A program made the position numbers and the translations under genes. From the NCBI GenBank assembly GCA_035947875.1, contig DASZJQ010000202.1:1-13672 (forward strand): a stretch of 13,672 bases of DNA, in the 5' to 3' direction. Shown here in pieces: positions 1 through 7,047 of this stretch; the first letter of the stretch is position 1; each line of letters begins with the position of its first letter. The DNA is from Bog-473 sp035947875. Its GTDB lineage: Bacteria > Actinomycetota > Acidimicrobiia > Acidimicrobiales > RAAP-2. The notes beneath the pieces were generated by a model, which saw only the letters and a list, made by a program, of their open reading frames with translations, did no database searches and was not told the origin of the DNA.

Positions 1-207
1 GGTCGTCGCCTGGGGGAGAACGGCGGCGGCCACCGTGGCAACGGCGTCGTCTGGGGTGGCAATCACCAGGACGTCGACATCGCGAGCGGCGTGGCTCACG
101 TCGTCGTGGCGTCCGAGGAAGCCGACGACATCCCAGCCGCGTGCGGACAGCGCGCCAGCAAGGGACGTACCGGCCCGTCCTGGGCCAACAATTCGGATCG
201 TGTGCAC
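1..207 (-). CDS. Rossmann / DUF2520 domain protein, N-terminal part (cut by window edge)
   Basis: Only the first 69 codons lie in the window; the gene continues past base 1. The start is GTG at 205-207, preceded by a strong ribosome site (AAGGAGGT, complement of 211-218) at a short spacing. The protein opens with a beta strand and a dinucleotide-binding loop, IRIVGPGRAG (residues 4-13), then a short helix, a second strand (DVVGFLGR) and a third ending in LVIATPDDAV, the usual first half of an NAD(P)-binding Rossmann fold. The family call rests on this fold plus context: DUF2520 Rossmann proteins sit beside folK and panC in many actinobacteria (Rv3603c in M. tuberculosis). The substrate is unknown. 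It is last in the minus-strand folate block, 68 bases after folK. The C-terminal DUF2520 domain cannot be checked here. Confidence 0.75.
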   Translation of the reverse strand, partial: MHTIRIVGPGRAGTSLAGALSARGWDVVGFLGRHDDVSHAARDVDVLVIATPDDAVATVAAAVLPQATT

Positions 208-275
208 CAGACCTCCTTCGGCGTTCCAGCCCCTCTCGGGTGCCGTTCGCCTACAGCGGTGGAAACATCAGACAG

Positions 276-764
276 CTACAGCATACCCAGGCGAACGACC
301 CGACCACCAGCGGCAATCTGGCGCTCCGGCGAAACCAGTTCGGGAGCCAGGTCTGAGAGGGGCGCCAGCACGAAACGGCGCTCCCACATGCGGGGATGGG
401 GCACGACCAGGTCCGGCTCGTCCACCACGAGGTCGCCGACCAGCAGGACATCGGCATCGAGCGTGCGGGGGCCGAAGCGGACGGTGCGCACCCGGTGGGC
501 CGCCTCCTCCAGGGCCTGACAACGGACCAGCAACTGGCGGGGGCTGTCGGCGGTGGAGAGCTCGACCACCAGGTTCAGGTAGGGGCCCTGGTCCTCGGGC
601 CCGCCGACCGGATCGGTCTCATAGAGCGGAGACACCGCGACGACGTCGCCGTGGGCCTCCAGTTGCGCTACACCCCGGCGCAACGCAGCCCGGCGGTCCC
701 CCAGATTGGACCCGAGCCCCAGATAGGCCCGCCGGACGGTGCCGCCGGCGGTCCCGGCGGCCAT
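276..764 (-). CDS. folK: 2-amino-4-hydroxy-6-hydroxymethyldihydropteridine pyrophosphokinase (HPPK)
   Basis: Cytoplasmic enzyme that transfers pyrophosphate from ATP to 6-hydroxymethyl-7,8-dihydropterin, giving the substrate of dihydropteroate synthase. The 162-residue protein has the family's usual length. Hallmarks visible are YLGLGSNLGDR at residues 14-24, the substrate and magnesium motif GPRTLDADVLL at 98-108 (D103 and D105 are the expected metal ligands), and PHPRMWERRFVLAPL at 122-136. The ATG at 762-764 follows a good ribosome site (GGGAGGTG about 9 bases upstream), which supports this start. It lies 22 bases downstream of folB, so the two are very likely cotranscribed. The first ten residues are Gly/Ala-rich and probably disordered. 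Nothing looks broken. Confidence 0.97.
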   Translation of the reverse strand: MAAGTAGGTVRRAYLGLGSNLGDRRAALRRGVAQLEAHGDVVAVSPLYETDPVGGPEDQGPYLNLVVELSTADSPRQLLVRCQALEEAAHRVRTVRFGPRTLDADVLLVGDLVVDEPDLVVPHPRMWERRFVLAPLSDLAPELVSPERQIAAGGRVVRLGML

Positions 765-786
765 CAGACCGACACCTCCCGCCGCA

Positions 787-1167
787 CTAGCGCGAACGGT
801 AGACCCGCACCCCGGTGGACGCCACGTCCAACGGGAGCGGCGGGCGCAGTTTGCGGACCGTCACCGCCACGGCCCGCAGCCGGGCGTCGGCCACCAGGAG
901 CGCATCGGCCAGGCGACCGGCCAGGGCCTCGAGCAGTTGGTAGGAGCGTCCGCCCACCACTTCGGCCGCCAGGTGGGCCAGGGCGCCGTAGTCGACCGTG
1001 TCGGCCAATTCGTCGCTCCGCTGCGCGGCCGCCATGTCGACCCAGGCCACCAGGTCGATGGAGAAGGGCTGCGCCCGTTCCCGTTCCTCGGGCAGGACAC
1101 CGTGCACGCCGAGCACGCGCAGATCGCGGATCTCAATGCGGTCGCCCGACTCCGGACCTGCTGTCAT
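787..1167 (-). CDS. folB: Dihydroneopterin aldolase
   Basis: Converts 7,8-dihydroneopterin to 6-hydroxymethyl-7,8-dihydropterin and glycolaldehyde, supplying FolK. It is 126 residues long, typical for the family, which forms octameric T-fold rings. Recognisable parts are LGVHGVLPEERERAQPF at residues 19-35, DTVDY at 56-60, SYQLLEALA at 75-83 with the pterin-anchoring glutamate E80, and the catalytic-lysine region RKLRPP at 105-110 (K106). The ATG at 1165-1167 has no clear Shine-Dalgarno, but the preceding gene ends only 20 bases upstream, so coupled translation is plausible. FolK follows. An epimerase or oxygenase side activity, known for some FolB proteins, cannot be judged from sequence. 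Confidence 0.96.
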   Translation of the reverse strand: MTAGPESGDRIEIRDLRVLGVHGVLPEERERAQPFSIDLVAWVDMAAAQRSDELADTVDYGALAHLAAEVVGGRSYQLLEALAGRLADALLVADARLRAVAVTVRKLRPPLPLDVASTGVRVYRSR

Positions 1168-1187
1168 TCGGACATTGGATTATTCGG

Positions 1188-1703
1188 TCATTGCGCCGTT
1201 TGGCGCCGGGGCAGGCCCTCGAGGGAGGCCAGGAGCTCTCGACCGGGCTCACCCATGGCGTGCCCGCAGACGTGCTCCATCAGGGCGACGGCCTGGGGCT
1301 GATTGTGCAGTCGGTTTGACCACACCAGGTAGCCGGCCACCACGCCCATGAGCCGGTCACCCAGCTCGTCCTGGTGCACCAGCAGGCGGAGACCGGCGCC
1401 CAGCGAATCGTCGATGTCCCGGAAGCAGTCGGTCAGGACGGTGCGGGGGTCCCCCGACTTGGGCAGGGGATAGTGGGCCCAGGCCAGCCCTTCATCGTCG
1501 TAGGCGGCCAGGTTGTGAGGCGATGGCAACAGGGAGATCACCCGCCCGAACCCTTGCACCCGCAGCCAGATGATCTCCTCCTGGCGCCGCACGCGACGGT
1601 GATTGGGCGCGAAGCCCCCCGGGCGCTCGCTGATGGCGAGATGGTCCTTCATCACCCAAGTGAAGTTCCGTGGCGGGATTCCCGCCGCCCACTTACCCTT
1701 CAT
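1188..1703 (-). CDS. Dual-specificity-phosphatase-like protein lacking the catalytic cysteine
   Basis: A 171-residue protein whose ATG overlaps the folP stop as ATGA (1700-1703), which fixes the start and implies coupled translation. Its layout matches small tyrosine/dual-specificity phosphatases: GFGRVISLLP (residues 51-60), then AYDDEGLAWAHYPLPKSGDP (67-86, where the general-acid loop would lie), then LGAGLRLLVH (101-110) followed by GVVAGYLVW (120-128). The signature should read HCx5R, but the sequence is H110-Q111-D-E-L-G-D-R117, so the arginine is present and the nucleophilic cysteine is replaced by glutamine. If the family call is right, this is a non-catalytic pseudophosphatase or an enzyme with different chemistry. 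The phosphatase resemblance is by eye and moderate. Its place between folP and folB suggests a link to pterin metabolism, but no function is known to me. Confidence 0.72.
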   Translation of the reverse strand: MKGKWAAGIPPRNFTWVMKDHLAISERPGGFAPNHRRVRRQEEIIWLRVQGFGRVISLLPSPHNLAAYDDEGLAWAHYPLPKSGDPRTVLTDCFRDIDDSLGAGLRLLVHQDELGDRLMGVVAGYLVWSNRLHNQPQAVALMEHVCGHAMGEPGRELLASLEGLPRRQTAQ

Positions 1704-2605
1704 GCGGCTGCACCCCCAGACCGGCTCGATGACCCGAACGGCCCAGTGCGTTGTTCGGCCCCCGGACCATACAGCCGGGCCGCCTGCACCGTGGCGGCCA
1801 CGTCGTGCACCCGCACCAGGGTCGCCCCGGCGGTCATGGCCACCACCGCCGTGGCGAGGGAACCTTCGGCCCGCTCCTCCAACCCGGCCGGCTCGTCCTG
1901 CCCCGGTGCGGCCAGCACACCGAGGAAGCGCTTGCGACTGGTGCCCACGGCCACGCCGGCACAGCCGATGGCCGAGGCCGCCGAGACCAACTCGGGCAGG
2001 TGGTGCAGGAGCGACAGGTTGTGCTCGAGGGTCTTGCCGAATCCGATCCCGGGATCGACCCAGACCTCGGCCACCCCGGCCGCCATGGCCACCTGGGCCC
2101 GATCGAGCACGAACCGATGCACCTCGCTCACCACGTCGGCGTAGTGGGGCGCGGCCTGCATGGTCCGGGGCGTCCCCTGCATGTGCATGGCCACCCAACC
2201 CACCGGGCCCCCGGCCCCGGCCCCGGCCCGGGCCCCGGCCCCGGCCGCCACTTCCCACAGCGAAGCCGAGATGTCGTTGAGCAGCGTGGCGCCCGCCTCG
2301 ACCGCCGCCACCGCCACCGCCGGCTTCACGGTGTCAACGGAGATTCGCACCGCGCCGGCCAGGGTGGCGATGACCGGGATGACCCGGTCCAGTTCCTCCT
2401 CGACGGAAATCGCCACGGCCCCGGGCCGGGAGGACTCGCCGCCCACATCGACGATGTCCGCACCGGCGGCCACCAGGGCCAACCCGTGGGCCACGGCCCG
2501 CTCGGTGGTGTCGTAACGCCCGCCGTCGAAGAAGGAATCCGGCGTGACATTGAGGACCCCCATGACCATCGGGCGGTCCGCATTGGCCACACTGGCACTG
2601 ATCAC
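1700..2605 (-). CDS. folP: Dihydropteroate synthase
   Basis: Condenses hydroxymethyldihydropterin pyrophosphate with p-aminobenzoate to dihydropteroate; it is the sulfonamide target. The 301-residue TIM-barrel protein shows MGVLNVTPDSFFDGG (residues 15-29), DVGGESSRPGA (53-63), LLNDIS (108-113), AMHMQGTPRTMQ (139-150), DPGIGFGKT (184-192), GTSRKRFLG (221-229) and a late RVHDV. The start is GTG at 2603-2605, which gives the usual short lead into MGVLNVTP; no strong ribosome site is seen. It is 30 bases downstream of folE and overlaps the next gene. Odd point: residues 119-133, between the NDIS and MHMQG strands, are an Ala/Gly/Arg low-complexity stretch encoded by a GGCCCC-type repeat, where relatives have an ordinary helix. 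Confidence 0.97.
   Translation of the reverse strand: MISASVANADRPMVMGVLNVTPDSFFDGGRYDTTERAVAHGLALVAAGADIVDVGGESSRPGAVAISVEEELDRVIPVIATLAGAVRISVDTVKPAVAVAAVEAGATLLNDISASLWEVAAGAGARAGAGAGGPVGWVAMHMQGTPRTMQAAPHYADVVSEVHRFVLDRAQVAMAAGVAEVWVDPGIGFGKTLEHNLSLLHHLPELVSAASAIGCAGVAVGTSRKRFLGVLAAPGQDEPAGLEERAEGSLATAVVAMTAGATLVRVHDVAATVQAARLYGPGAEQRTGPFGSSSRSGGAAA
2206..2247. repeat. GGCCCC-type hexanucleotide repeat inside folP
   Basis: About 42 bases consist almost only of GGCCCC/GGCCCG units on the plus strand. On the folP strand this encodes the AGAGARAGAGAGG stretch. The repeat keeps frame because its unit is six bases. It sits in a loop region of the barrel, so length changes could be tolerated. 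Confidence 0.8.
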
Positions 2606-2635
2606 GGCGACCAGGCTACGTCAGCCGAATCGGGC

Positions 2636-3205
2636 CTAGTGCCCCCGAATGAACTGCATCGCTTCGGCCCGGGTGGCCACGTCGGACCGGAAGAGACCCC
2701 GCACCGACGAGGTGATCGTCATCGTGCCCGGCTTCTTCACCCCGCGCATCGATATGCACAGGTGCTCCGCCTCGATCACCACCAGGACGCCCCGTGGCGA
2801 GAGGACCGAGGCGATGGCGTCGGCGATCTGCGACGTCATGCGCTCTTGGACCTGCAGCCGGCGGGCGTAGCCGTCGACCAGGCGGGCCAGTTTCGACAAC
2901 CCGGTGATGCGGCCATCGTCGGCCGGGATGTACGCCACGTGGGCCCGGCCCAGGAACGGGATCAGGTGGTGCTCGCACAGTGAGGCGAAGGGGATGTCGC
3001 GCACCATCACCATCTCGTCGTGCTCGGCGGCGAAGGTCACCTCGAGGTGACGGGCCGGGTCGTCGTGAATCCCCGAGAACAGCTCCTCGTACATGGCGGC
3101 CACCCGGACCGGCGTGTTCACCAGCCCGTCGCGGTCGGGATCTTCACCGATGGCGTTGAGAAGCTCGGACACGGCCGCTTGCACCCGATCAACATCTACG
3201 GCCAT
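2636..3205 (-). CDS. folE: GTP cyclohydrolase I (zinc-dependent, FolE type)
   Basis: Opens the purine ring of GTP to form 7,8-dihydroneopterin triphosphate, the first step of folate synthesis. The protein has 189 residues, the normal length. The zinc ligands of the type IA enzyme are all present: C77 and H80 in LCEHHLIPF, and C150 in AEHLCISMRG. Other signatures are YIPADDGRITGLSKLARLVD (92-111), RLQVQERMTSQIA (116-128), MRGVKKPGTMT (153-163) and a C-terminal FIRGH. The ATG at 3203-3205 gives the expected N-terminus and lies 10 bases after the stop of the tilS-hpt fusion, with purine-rich GGGAGTGAGG upstream. The frame stays open back to 3436, but that part overlaps hpt and is not conserved. 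This enzyme depends on zinc, and the zinc importer lies 6 kb away. Confidence 0.97.
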   Translation of the reverse strand: MAVDVDRVQAAVSELLNAIGEDPDRDGLVNTPVRVAAMYEELFSGIHDDPARHLEVTFAAEHDEMVMVRDIPFASLCEHHLIPFLGRAHVAYIPADDGRITGLSKLARLVDGYARRLQVQERMTSQIADAIASVLSPRGVLVVIEAEHLCISMRGVKKPGTMTITSSVRGLFRSDVATRAEAMQFIRGH

Positions 3206-3215
3206 GGTGGCGTCC

Positions 3216-4796
3216 TCACTCCCGGGACTCTCGGGCGCCGGCGGCGCCAGGGCCGAGGGTAGCGTCCCCGTCCGTCCCGACATACCGGTGCACGCCCCGA
3301 AGATTGCGGTACCGCTCAGCCACATCGAGCCCGTAGCCCACCACGAAGTCGGGCGGGATGGTGAAGCCGATGTAGCGCAGGTCGAGCTCGACGCGCTGCT
3401 CCCCTTCCTTGACCAGGAGGGCACACACCTCGACACTCTTGGGGGACCGGGCGTTCAGGTAGCGGCGCAGGTAGTTCAGGGTCAGGCCGCTGTCGATGAT
3501 GTCCTCGACCACCAGCACGTGCCGGCCGTCCAGTTCGGCGTCGAGGTCCTTGACGATCCGCACCACCCCCGACGTCCGGGTCGCGCTGCCGTAGGACGAC
3601 ACGGCCATGAAGTCGACGTCGACCGGGAGCTCGATGGCCCGACAGAGGTCGCTCATGAACAACATGGCGCCCTTGAGCACGGCCACCAGCAAGGGAGGAT
3701 CGTCGGCGTAGTCGACTGTGATCTGCGCACCCAACTCGGCCACCCGGCGGCGCAACGCGACGTCGTCGACCAGCACGGGCCCCACTGCGGGTAGCGCCCA
3801 GCTCGGGACCACGGAACCGGTGTCGGCGGCGGTCACCGGGGTGACACTATCCGAGCCCTGCGCCTCCACCGCCAGCCGGCCACGGTGTCGGCGCACCCGC
3901 CGGCCGCCCCCGAGCTCGGTGCCGAGCGCGCGTCCGGCGGCCACGTCGAGCACCCGCTCCACTTCGGCCAGCGACGGCGGGTAGGCCCCGCCGTCAGGAC
4001 TCGCATCGGCGGCGGAGGCCTGCAGCCACCGGCGCACCGCCCGCCGGGCCAACGGCACCGGAAGGGCGGCGACGGCCCTGGCGTCCTGCGGATCGGGCGC
4101 CGCCTCGGCCGCCAGGAGATTGAGCAACGCCACCTCGTCGCGCAACACGCGGGATTGGCGGGCGAGCAGGGGAACCGGGTCGCGACCGGCCACCTCGGCG
4201 CACAACGGGAGCAGTTCGTGCCGCACCCGGTTGCGCCGGTGGGCCGGATCGTCGTTGCTCGGGTCCACCACCGGGTGCAACCCCATGGCGGCGCACAAGG
4301 CGTGCGTCTCGTGGCGCCGCAGAGCGAGCAGCGGGTGCCGCGGGCCCGGTTCCATCCCGGCCAGCCCGTCGGAGCCCGACCCTCGCAACAGGTTGAGCAG
4401 GATCGTCTCGGCCTGGTCATCCATGGTGTGACCGGTCGCGACACCGCGGGGAAGGACCCCGAACCGGGCCGCCCTCGCCCGGGCCTCCTGGTTGGGACCG
4501 GTCCCGATCTCCACCCGCTCCGCCACGAACGCGGCGCCGAGCCGGGTCGCCGCTTCGGCCACGACCGCCGCTTCGGCGGTCGATTCTGGACGCAGCCCGT
4601 GGTCGACGTGATGGGCGGTCACCGCGCACCCGGCCGCCGAGGCCAACACCATGAGGGCCATCGAATCCGGTCCCCCCGACACGGCACACGCCAGCGCGGA
4701 ACCGGCCGGGGGGAACGTGCACCGGGGCATCAGGTCCCCGATCAGGTCCGGCCAGTCCGGCCACGCCTCCATCTCGGGGTCGACCTCTGGGTCCAT
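3216..4796 (-). CDS. tilS-hpt: Fused tRNA(Ile)-lysidine synthase / hypoxanthine phosphoribosyltransferase
   Basis: One open frame of 526 residues holds two enzymes. Residues about 33-310 are TilS, which makes lysidine at C34 of tRNA-Ile2: PP-loop SGGPDS (40-45), HHVDHGLR (62-69), ATGHTMDDQAET (120-131), NLLRGSGSDGLAGM (135-148) and VVDPSNDD with RNRVRHELLP (176-197). Residues about 337-510 are Hpt, which salvages hypoxanthine/guanine with PRPP: RVAELGAQIT (351-360), VAVLKGAMLFMSDL (371-384), PRPP loop VVEDIIDSGLTL (429-440) and DFVVGYGLD (483-491). No stop separates the halves; the linker at about 311-336 has in-frame GTG codons from which Hpt alone could also start. The ATG at 4794-4796 is chosen for its upstream GGTGA; a TTG at 4842-4844 overlapping the previous stop is possible. 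TilS/HprT fusions are known, for example in Listeria. Confidence 0.9.
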   Translation of the reverse strand: MDPEVDPEMEAWPDWPDLIGDLMPRCTFPPAGSALACAVSGGPDSMALMVLASAAGCAVTAHHVDHGLRPESTAEAAVVAEAATRLGAAFVAERVEIGTGPNQEARARAARFGVLPRGVATGHTMDDQAETILLNLLRGSGSDGLAGMEPGPRHPLLALRRHETHALCAAMGLHPVVDPSNDDPAHRRNRVRHELLPLCAEVAGRDPVPLLARQSRVLRDEVALLNLLAAEAAPDPQDARAVAALPVPLARRAVRRWLQASAADASPDGGAYPPSLAEVERVLDVAAGRALGTELGGGRRVRRHRGRLAVEAQGSDSVTPVTAADTGSVVPSWALPAVGPVLVDDVALRRRVAELGAQITVDYADDPPLLVAVLKGAMLFMSDLCRAIELPVDVDFMAVSSYGSATRTSGVVRIVKDLDAELDGRHVLVVEDIIDSGLTLNYLRRYLNARSPKSVEVCALLVKEGEQRVELDLRYIGFTIPPDFVVGYGLDVAERYRNLRGVHRYVGTDGDATLGPGAAGARESRE

Positions 4797-4840
4797 CTCC
4801 TGGTCACCCGGAGCGGCGCCACTCGCCGCGCCGGTGAAGC

Positions 4841-6019
4841 TCAAGCCCCGCCCCCGTTGAGCCCGTTGAGCGCCACCGCGGCACCACCGGCGCGCGCTAC
4901 CCAGTCCCCTGGCGTGCGGATCTCCTCGAGGGTGGGGAGCCACTCGGGCCCCCGCCACACCCGCGCCAACAATTCTGGGCCGCCCGCCGCCTCCACGGCC
5001 TGCACGAACTTCTCGCCTTCGGCGTACTGGCGCATCTTGGCCTCCATGCCCAGCAACCGGTTCATGAACCGGGCCAGGCCCCGGGGATTGGTCCGGCGAT
5101 CGTGGAGCACCTTGGAGAACCCGGCCGCCCCGGGAACCTCGGCCGCGCCGGCCCGGTCCATGACCACGTCCCCATGCCCCTCGAGCAGGCTCATCATCCC
5201 CGAGATGCGCCCGATGGCCAGGCGCTGCTCCGGGGTGGCCAGCAACCCGGCCACGCCGTTCTCGCGCAGGGGATTGTGTCCCGCCCGCACCTCGTCCACC
5301 ACGCGGCGGATCGTGTCGAGCAGGTTCTGGGGATCGGCGTGCAGGGGCTCGAGCACCTCACTGACCAGGGCGACGAAGTGGTCACGCAACCACGGCACGG
5401 CCGTGAACTGCATGCGGTGGGTCACCTCGTGCAGGGCCAACCAGAGGCGGAACTCGTTGGGGGCGAAGCCGTAACGCTCCTCGATGGCCGTCACATTCGG
5501 TCCGACATAGGACACGAGGTCCTGATCGGCCGGATCCTCCTCGCTGATGAGCAGGTCGTACTGCCCGAGCACCCGGGTGGCCATGTACGCCAGCATCAGG
5601 CCGAGTTGGGTCCCGGTGGCCACCTGGCCCACGGCGAGCGCGTGCTTGCCCAGGCGCGGGCCCTTGTCGGTCTCGCGCACCGTCAGCGCCGAGCCGACCA
5701 GCCGTTGCATCGATCGGACGTTGGCGGTGGCCCACCCGGCGCGATCCACCACCTTGGCCCGCGCCGCACCGTGCGCGCTCTTCAGCCCGGTGGATTGGGT
5801 CACCAGGAATTCCGCCCGGGCCGTCAGCTCGTCGAACTGCGACTGCAGCGGCGCCGTGCGGTACGTGGCGGGCGCTGGCTTGAGGATGAGCGCCCCGGCG
5901 GCCACCTTCCGGGCCAGATCCCAGTCGACCAAGCTCGGTGCCGGGGCCGGATCCGACGCCGGCGTCGAGATCGAGGCCGGGCCCGCCGCCGACCCCGAAG
6001 CTGCGCCGTCAGAGCCCAT
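4841..6019 (-). CDS. DUF2342 zinc-dependent metalloprotease-like protein
   Basis: A 392-residue protein of the DUF2342 family, annotated in actinobacteria as a putative zinc hydrolase or coenzyme F420 biosynthesis-associated protein; its real substrate is unknown. The zincin motif HEVTH is at residues 197-201 (LALHEVTHRMQF), followed by EGHGDVVMDRA downstream, which fits a third ligand and support residues. About 30 N-terminal residues are Ala/Ser/Pro-rich and look disordered; no signal peptide is seen, so it is probably cytoplasmic. The ATG at 6017-6019 lies 8 bases after the rsrA stop, which argues against the longer frame reaching 6115. Adjacency to tilS and hpt matches Rv3626c-Rv3625c-Rv3624c in M. 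tuberculosis. What is unusual is that sigR-rsrA stand directly upstream. Confidence 0.9.
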   Translation of the reverse strand: MGSDGAASGSAAGPASISTPASDPAPAPSLVDWDLARKVAAGALILKPAPATYRTAPLQSQFDELTARAEFLVTQSTGLKSAHGAARAKVVDRAGWATANVRSMQRLVGSALTVRETDKGPRLGKHALAVGQVATGTQLGLMLAYMATRVLGQYDLLISEEDPADQDLVSYVGPNVTAIEERYGFAPNEFRLWLALHEVTHRMQFTAVPWLRDHFVALVSEVLEPLHADPQNLLDTIRRVVDEVRAGHNPLRENGVAGLLATPEQRLAIGRISGMMSLLEGHGDVVMDRAGAAEVPGAAGFSKVLHDRRTNPRGLARFMNRLLGMEAKMRQYAEGEKFVQAVEAAGGPELLARVWRGPEWLPTLEEIRTPGDWVARAGGAAVALNGLNGGGA

Positions 6020-6027
6020 CGGTCGGA

Positions 6028-6333
6028 TCAGAGCCCGCCGTCGTGTTGGCGACTTTCCTCGTCGATGGCGGCGGCGATGCGTTGCATGAGGCTTTCGGGC
6101 ACGTGGTCCTTGCACCGGTTGGCGATGACCTGGCGCAGTTCGGCCTCGAACTCGACCGCGCCACCACAGGGCGCACAGAAGTTCAGGTGCTCGGCAATCT
6201 GACCCCGTCGTTCATCGGTCAACTCGCCATCGAGATAGTGGTAGAGCTGGTGCACCGCCTCGTCGCAGTTCACCGTATTGCCGAACAGGGCACCGGATCC
6301 CTCGTTCGCCTTCGCCATCGCATCCTCAGCCAC
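6028..6333 (-). CDS. rsrA: Redox-sensing zinc anti-sigma factor of the RsrA family
   Basis: A 101-residue cytoplasmic anti-sigma factor that should bind and silence SigR until thiol oxidation releases it. It carries the zinc-binding anti-sigma motif H49-x3-C53-x2-C56 (EHLNFCAPC), plus C23 (VNCDEAV) and C74 (ANRCKD), the pattern used in mycothiol-system RsrA proteins, where disulfide formation ejects zinc. The helical DEAVHQLYHYLDGELTDERR stretch (24-43) is the usual sigma-contact region. It starts 17 bases after the sigR stop in the classic sigR-rsrA order and ends 8 bases before the DUF2342 start. The first 15 residues are variable; a second ATG at codon 6 is an alternative start. Confidence 0.93.
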   Translation of the reverse strand: MAEDAMAKANEGSGALFGNTVNCDEAVHQLYHYLDGELTDERRGQIAEHLNFCAPCGGAVEFEAELRQVIANRCKDHVPESLMQRIAAAIDEESRQHDGGL

Positions 6334-6350
6334 CCGCGCACCTCCTCATT

Positions 6351-6935
6351 TCAATCCATTGCCCTTCCCGAAGCGCTGCCAACAAGGCCCCGTGCCGTCG
6401 CCACTCCGTACAACGCCTTCTGGAGCGCTCTTCTTCCCCGGTGGATGCGGCTCATCACGGTGCCGATGGGCACGTCGGTGATCTCGGCGATCTCCTTGTA
6501 GCTGAAACCCTGCACGTCGGCCAGGAGAACCGCCATCCGGAAGGCCTCGGGAAGCTCCTCGAGGGCGGTCTTCACGTCGTCGTCGGTGAATCGGTCCAGG
6601 GCCTCGTCCTCGGCGCTCCGGCCGGGCTCGCCGCCCCCGGTGCTGGGGAGTCGGCGGTAGAGGTAGAGGTCTTCGACGTCCTCCACATCGGTCACCTCGG
6701 GCCGGCGCTTGCTGGCCCGATACGAGTTGATGAACGTGTTGGTCAGGATCCGGTAGAGCCAGGCCCGCAGGTTGGTGCCCTCCTCGAAGGAGGCGTAGGA
6801 CCGGTAGGCCTTGAGATAGGTCTCCTGCACCAGGTCTTCGGCATCGGCCGCGTTGCGGGTCATCCGGAGGGCGGCGCTGTACAGCCCGGGCATGTGTTCC
6901 ATGGCGACGTCGGTGAAGTGAGCCTGGTCAGCCAT
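6351..6935 (-). CDS. sigR: ECF sigma factor of the SigR/SigH group (thiol-oxidative stress)
   Basis: A 194-residue group IV sigma factor. Region 2 covers about residues 13-80, with DAEDLVQETYLKAY (31-44) and NLRAWLYRILTNTFINSYR (55-73). Region 4 covers about 123-174, with FSYKEIAEITDVPIGTVMSRIHRGR, the helix-turn-helix that reads the -35 element. Between them is an acidic linker (TDVEDVEDLYLYRRL) typical of the SigR/SigH group. Known members control thioredoxin, mycothiol and protease genes under disulfide stress. The ATG at 6933-6935 follows a purine-rich GGGTAGGGTGGA. Its partner rsrA follows 17 bases on. The 112-base gap to the divergent P450 must hold both promoters; I could not find a convincing GGAAT-N18-GTT autoregulatory site there. 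Confidence 0.95.
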   Translation of the reverse strand: MADQAHFTDVAMEHMPGLYSAALRMTRNAADAEDLVQETYLKAYRSYASFEEGTNLRAWLYRILTNTFINSYRASKRRPEVTDVEDVEDLYLYRRLPSTGGGEPGRSAEDEALDRFTDDDVKTALEELPEAFRMAVLLADVQGFSYKEIAEITDVPIGTVMSRIHRGRRALQKALYGVATARGLVGSASGRAMD

Positions 6936-7047
6936 TGGTCCACCCTACCCATCCCAGGTGCGGCCGTCCGAGGCGGCCGGGATAGCGTGAGCTACGCCTC
7001 CCCGACCGGGCGAGCGAACGGACGGACACAGACGGAAGGAGGGGCCG

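Noticed and set aside
1704..2258. Upstream extension of the phosphatase-like frame to give a 356-residue protein
   Set aside because: It overlaps folP in another frame, is Gly/Arg low complexity with no family match, and the ATGA overlap gives a natural start at 1703.
1751..2983. 410-codon plus-strand open frame
   Set aside because: Antisense to folP and folE, both with intact catalytic motifs; its His/Gly-rich composition reflects GC-rich antisense codons.
3206..3436. Longer folE starting at 3436
   Set aside because: The extension overlaps the Hpt coding region and is not FolE-like; the ATG at 3205 gives the standard 189-residue enzyme.
4797..4958. Longer N-terminus for the TilS-Hpt protein
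   Set aside because: It lies inside the DUF2342 coding region in another frame and is Arg/Gly-rich; TilS proteins start shortly before the PP-loop.
3885..5474. 529-codon plus-strand open frame
   Set aside because: Antisense to tilS-hpt and DUF2342; Arg/Pro/Gly/His-rich with no recognisable domain, a usual by-product of high GC.
6936..7047. SigR-type autoregulatory promoter (GGAAT-N18-GTT) upstream of sigR
   Set aside because: No pair of elements with acceptable match and spacing was found on the minus strand; GGGAT near the start codon has no partner.
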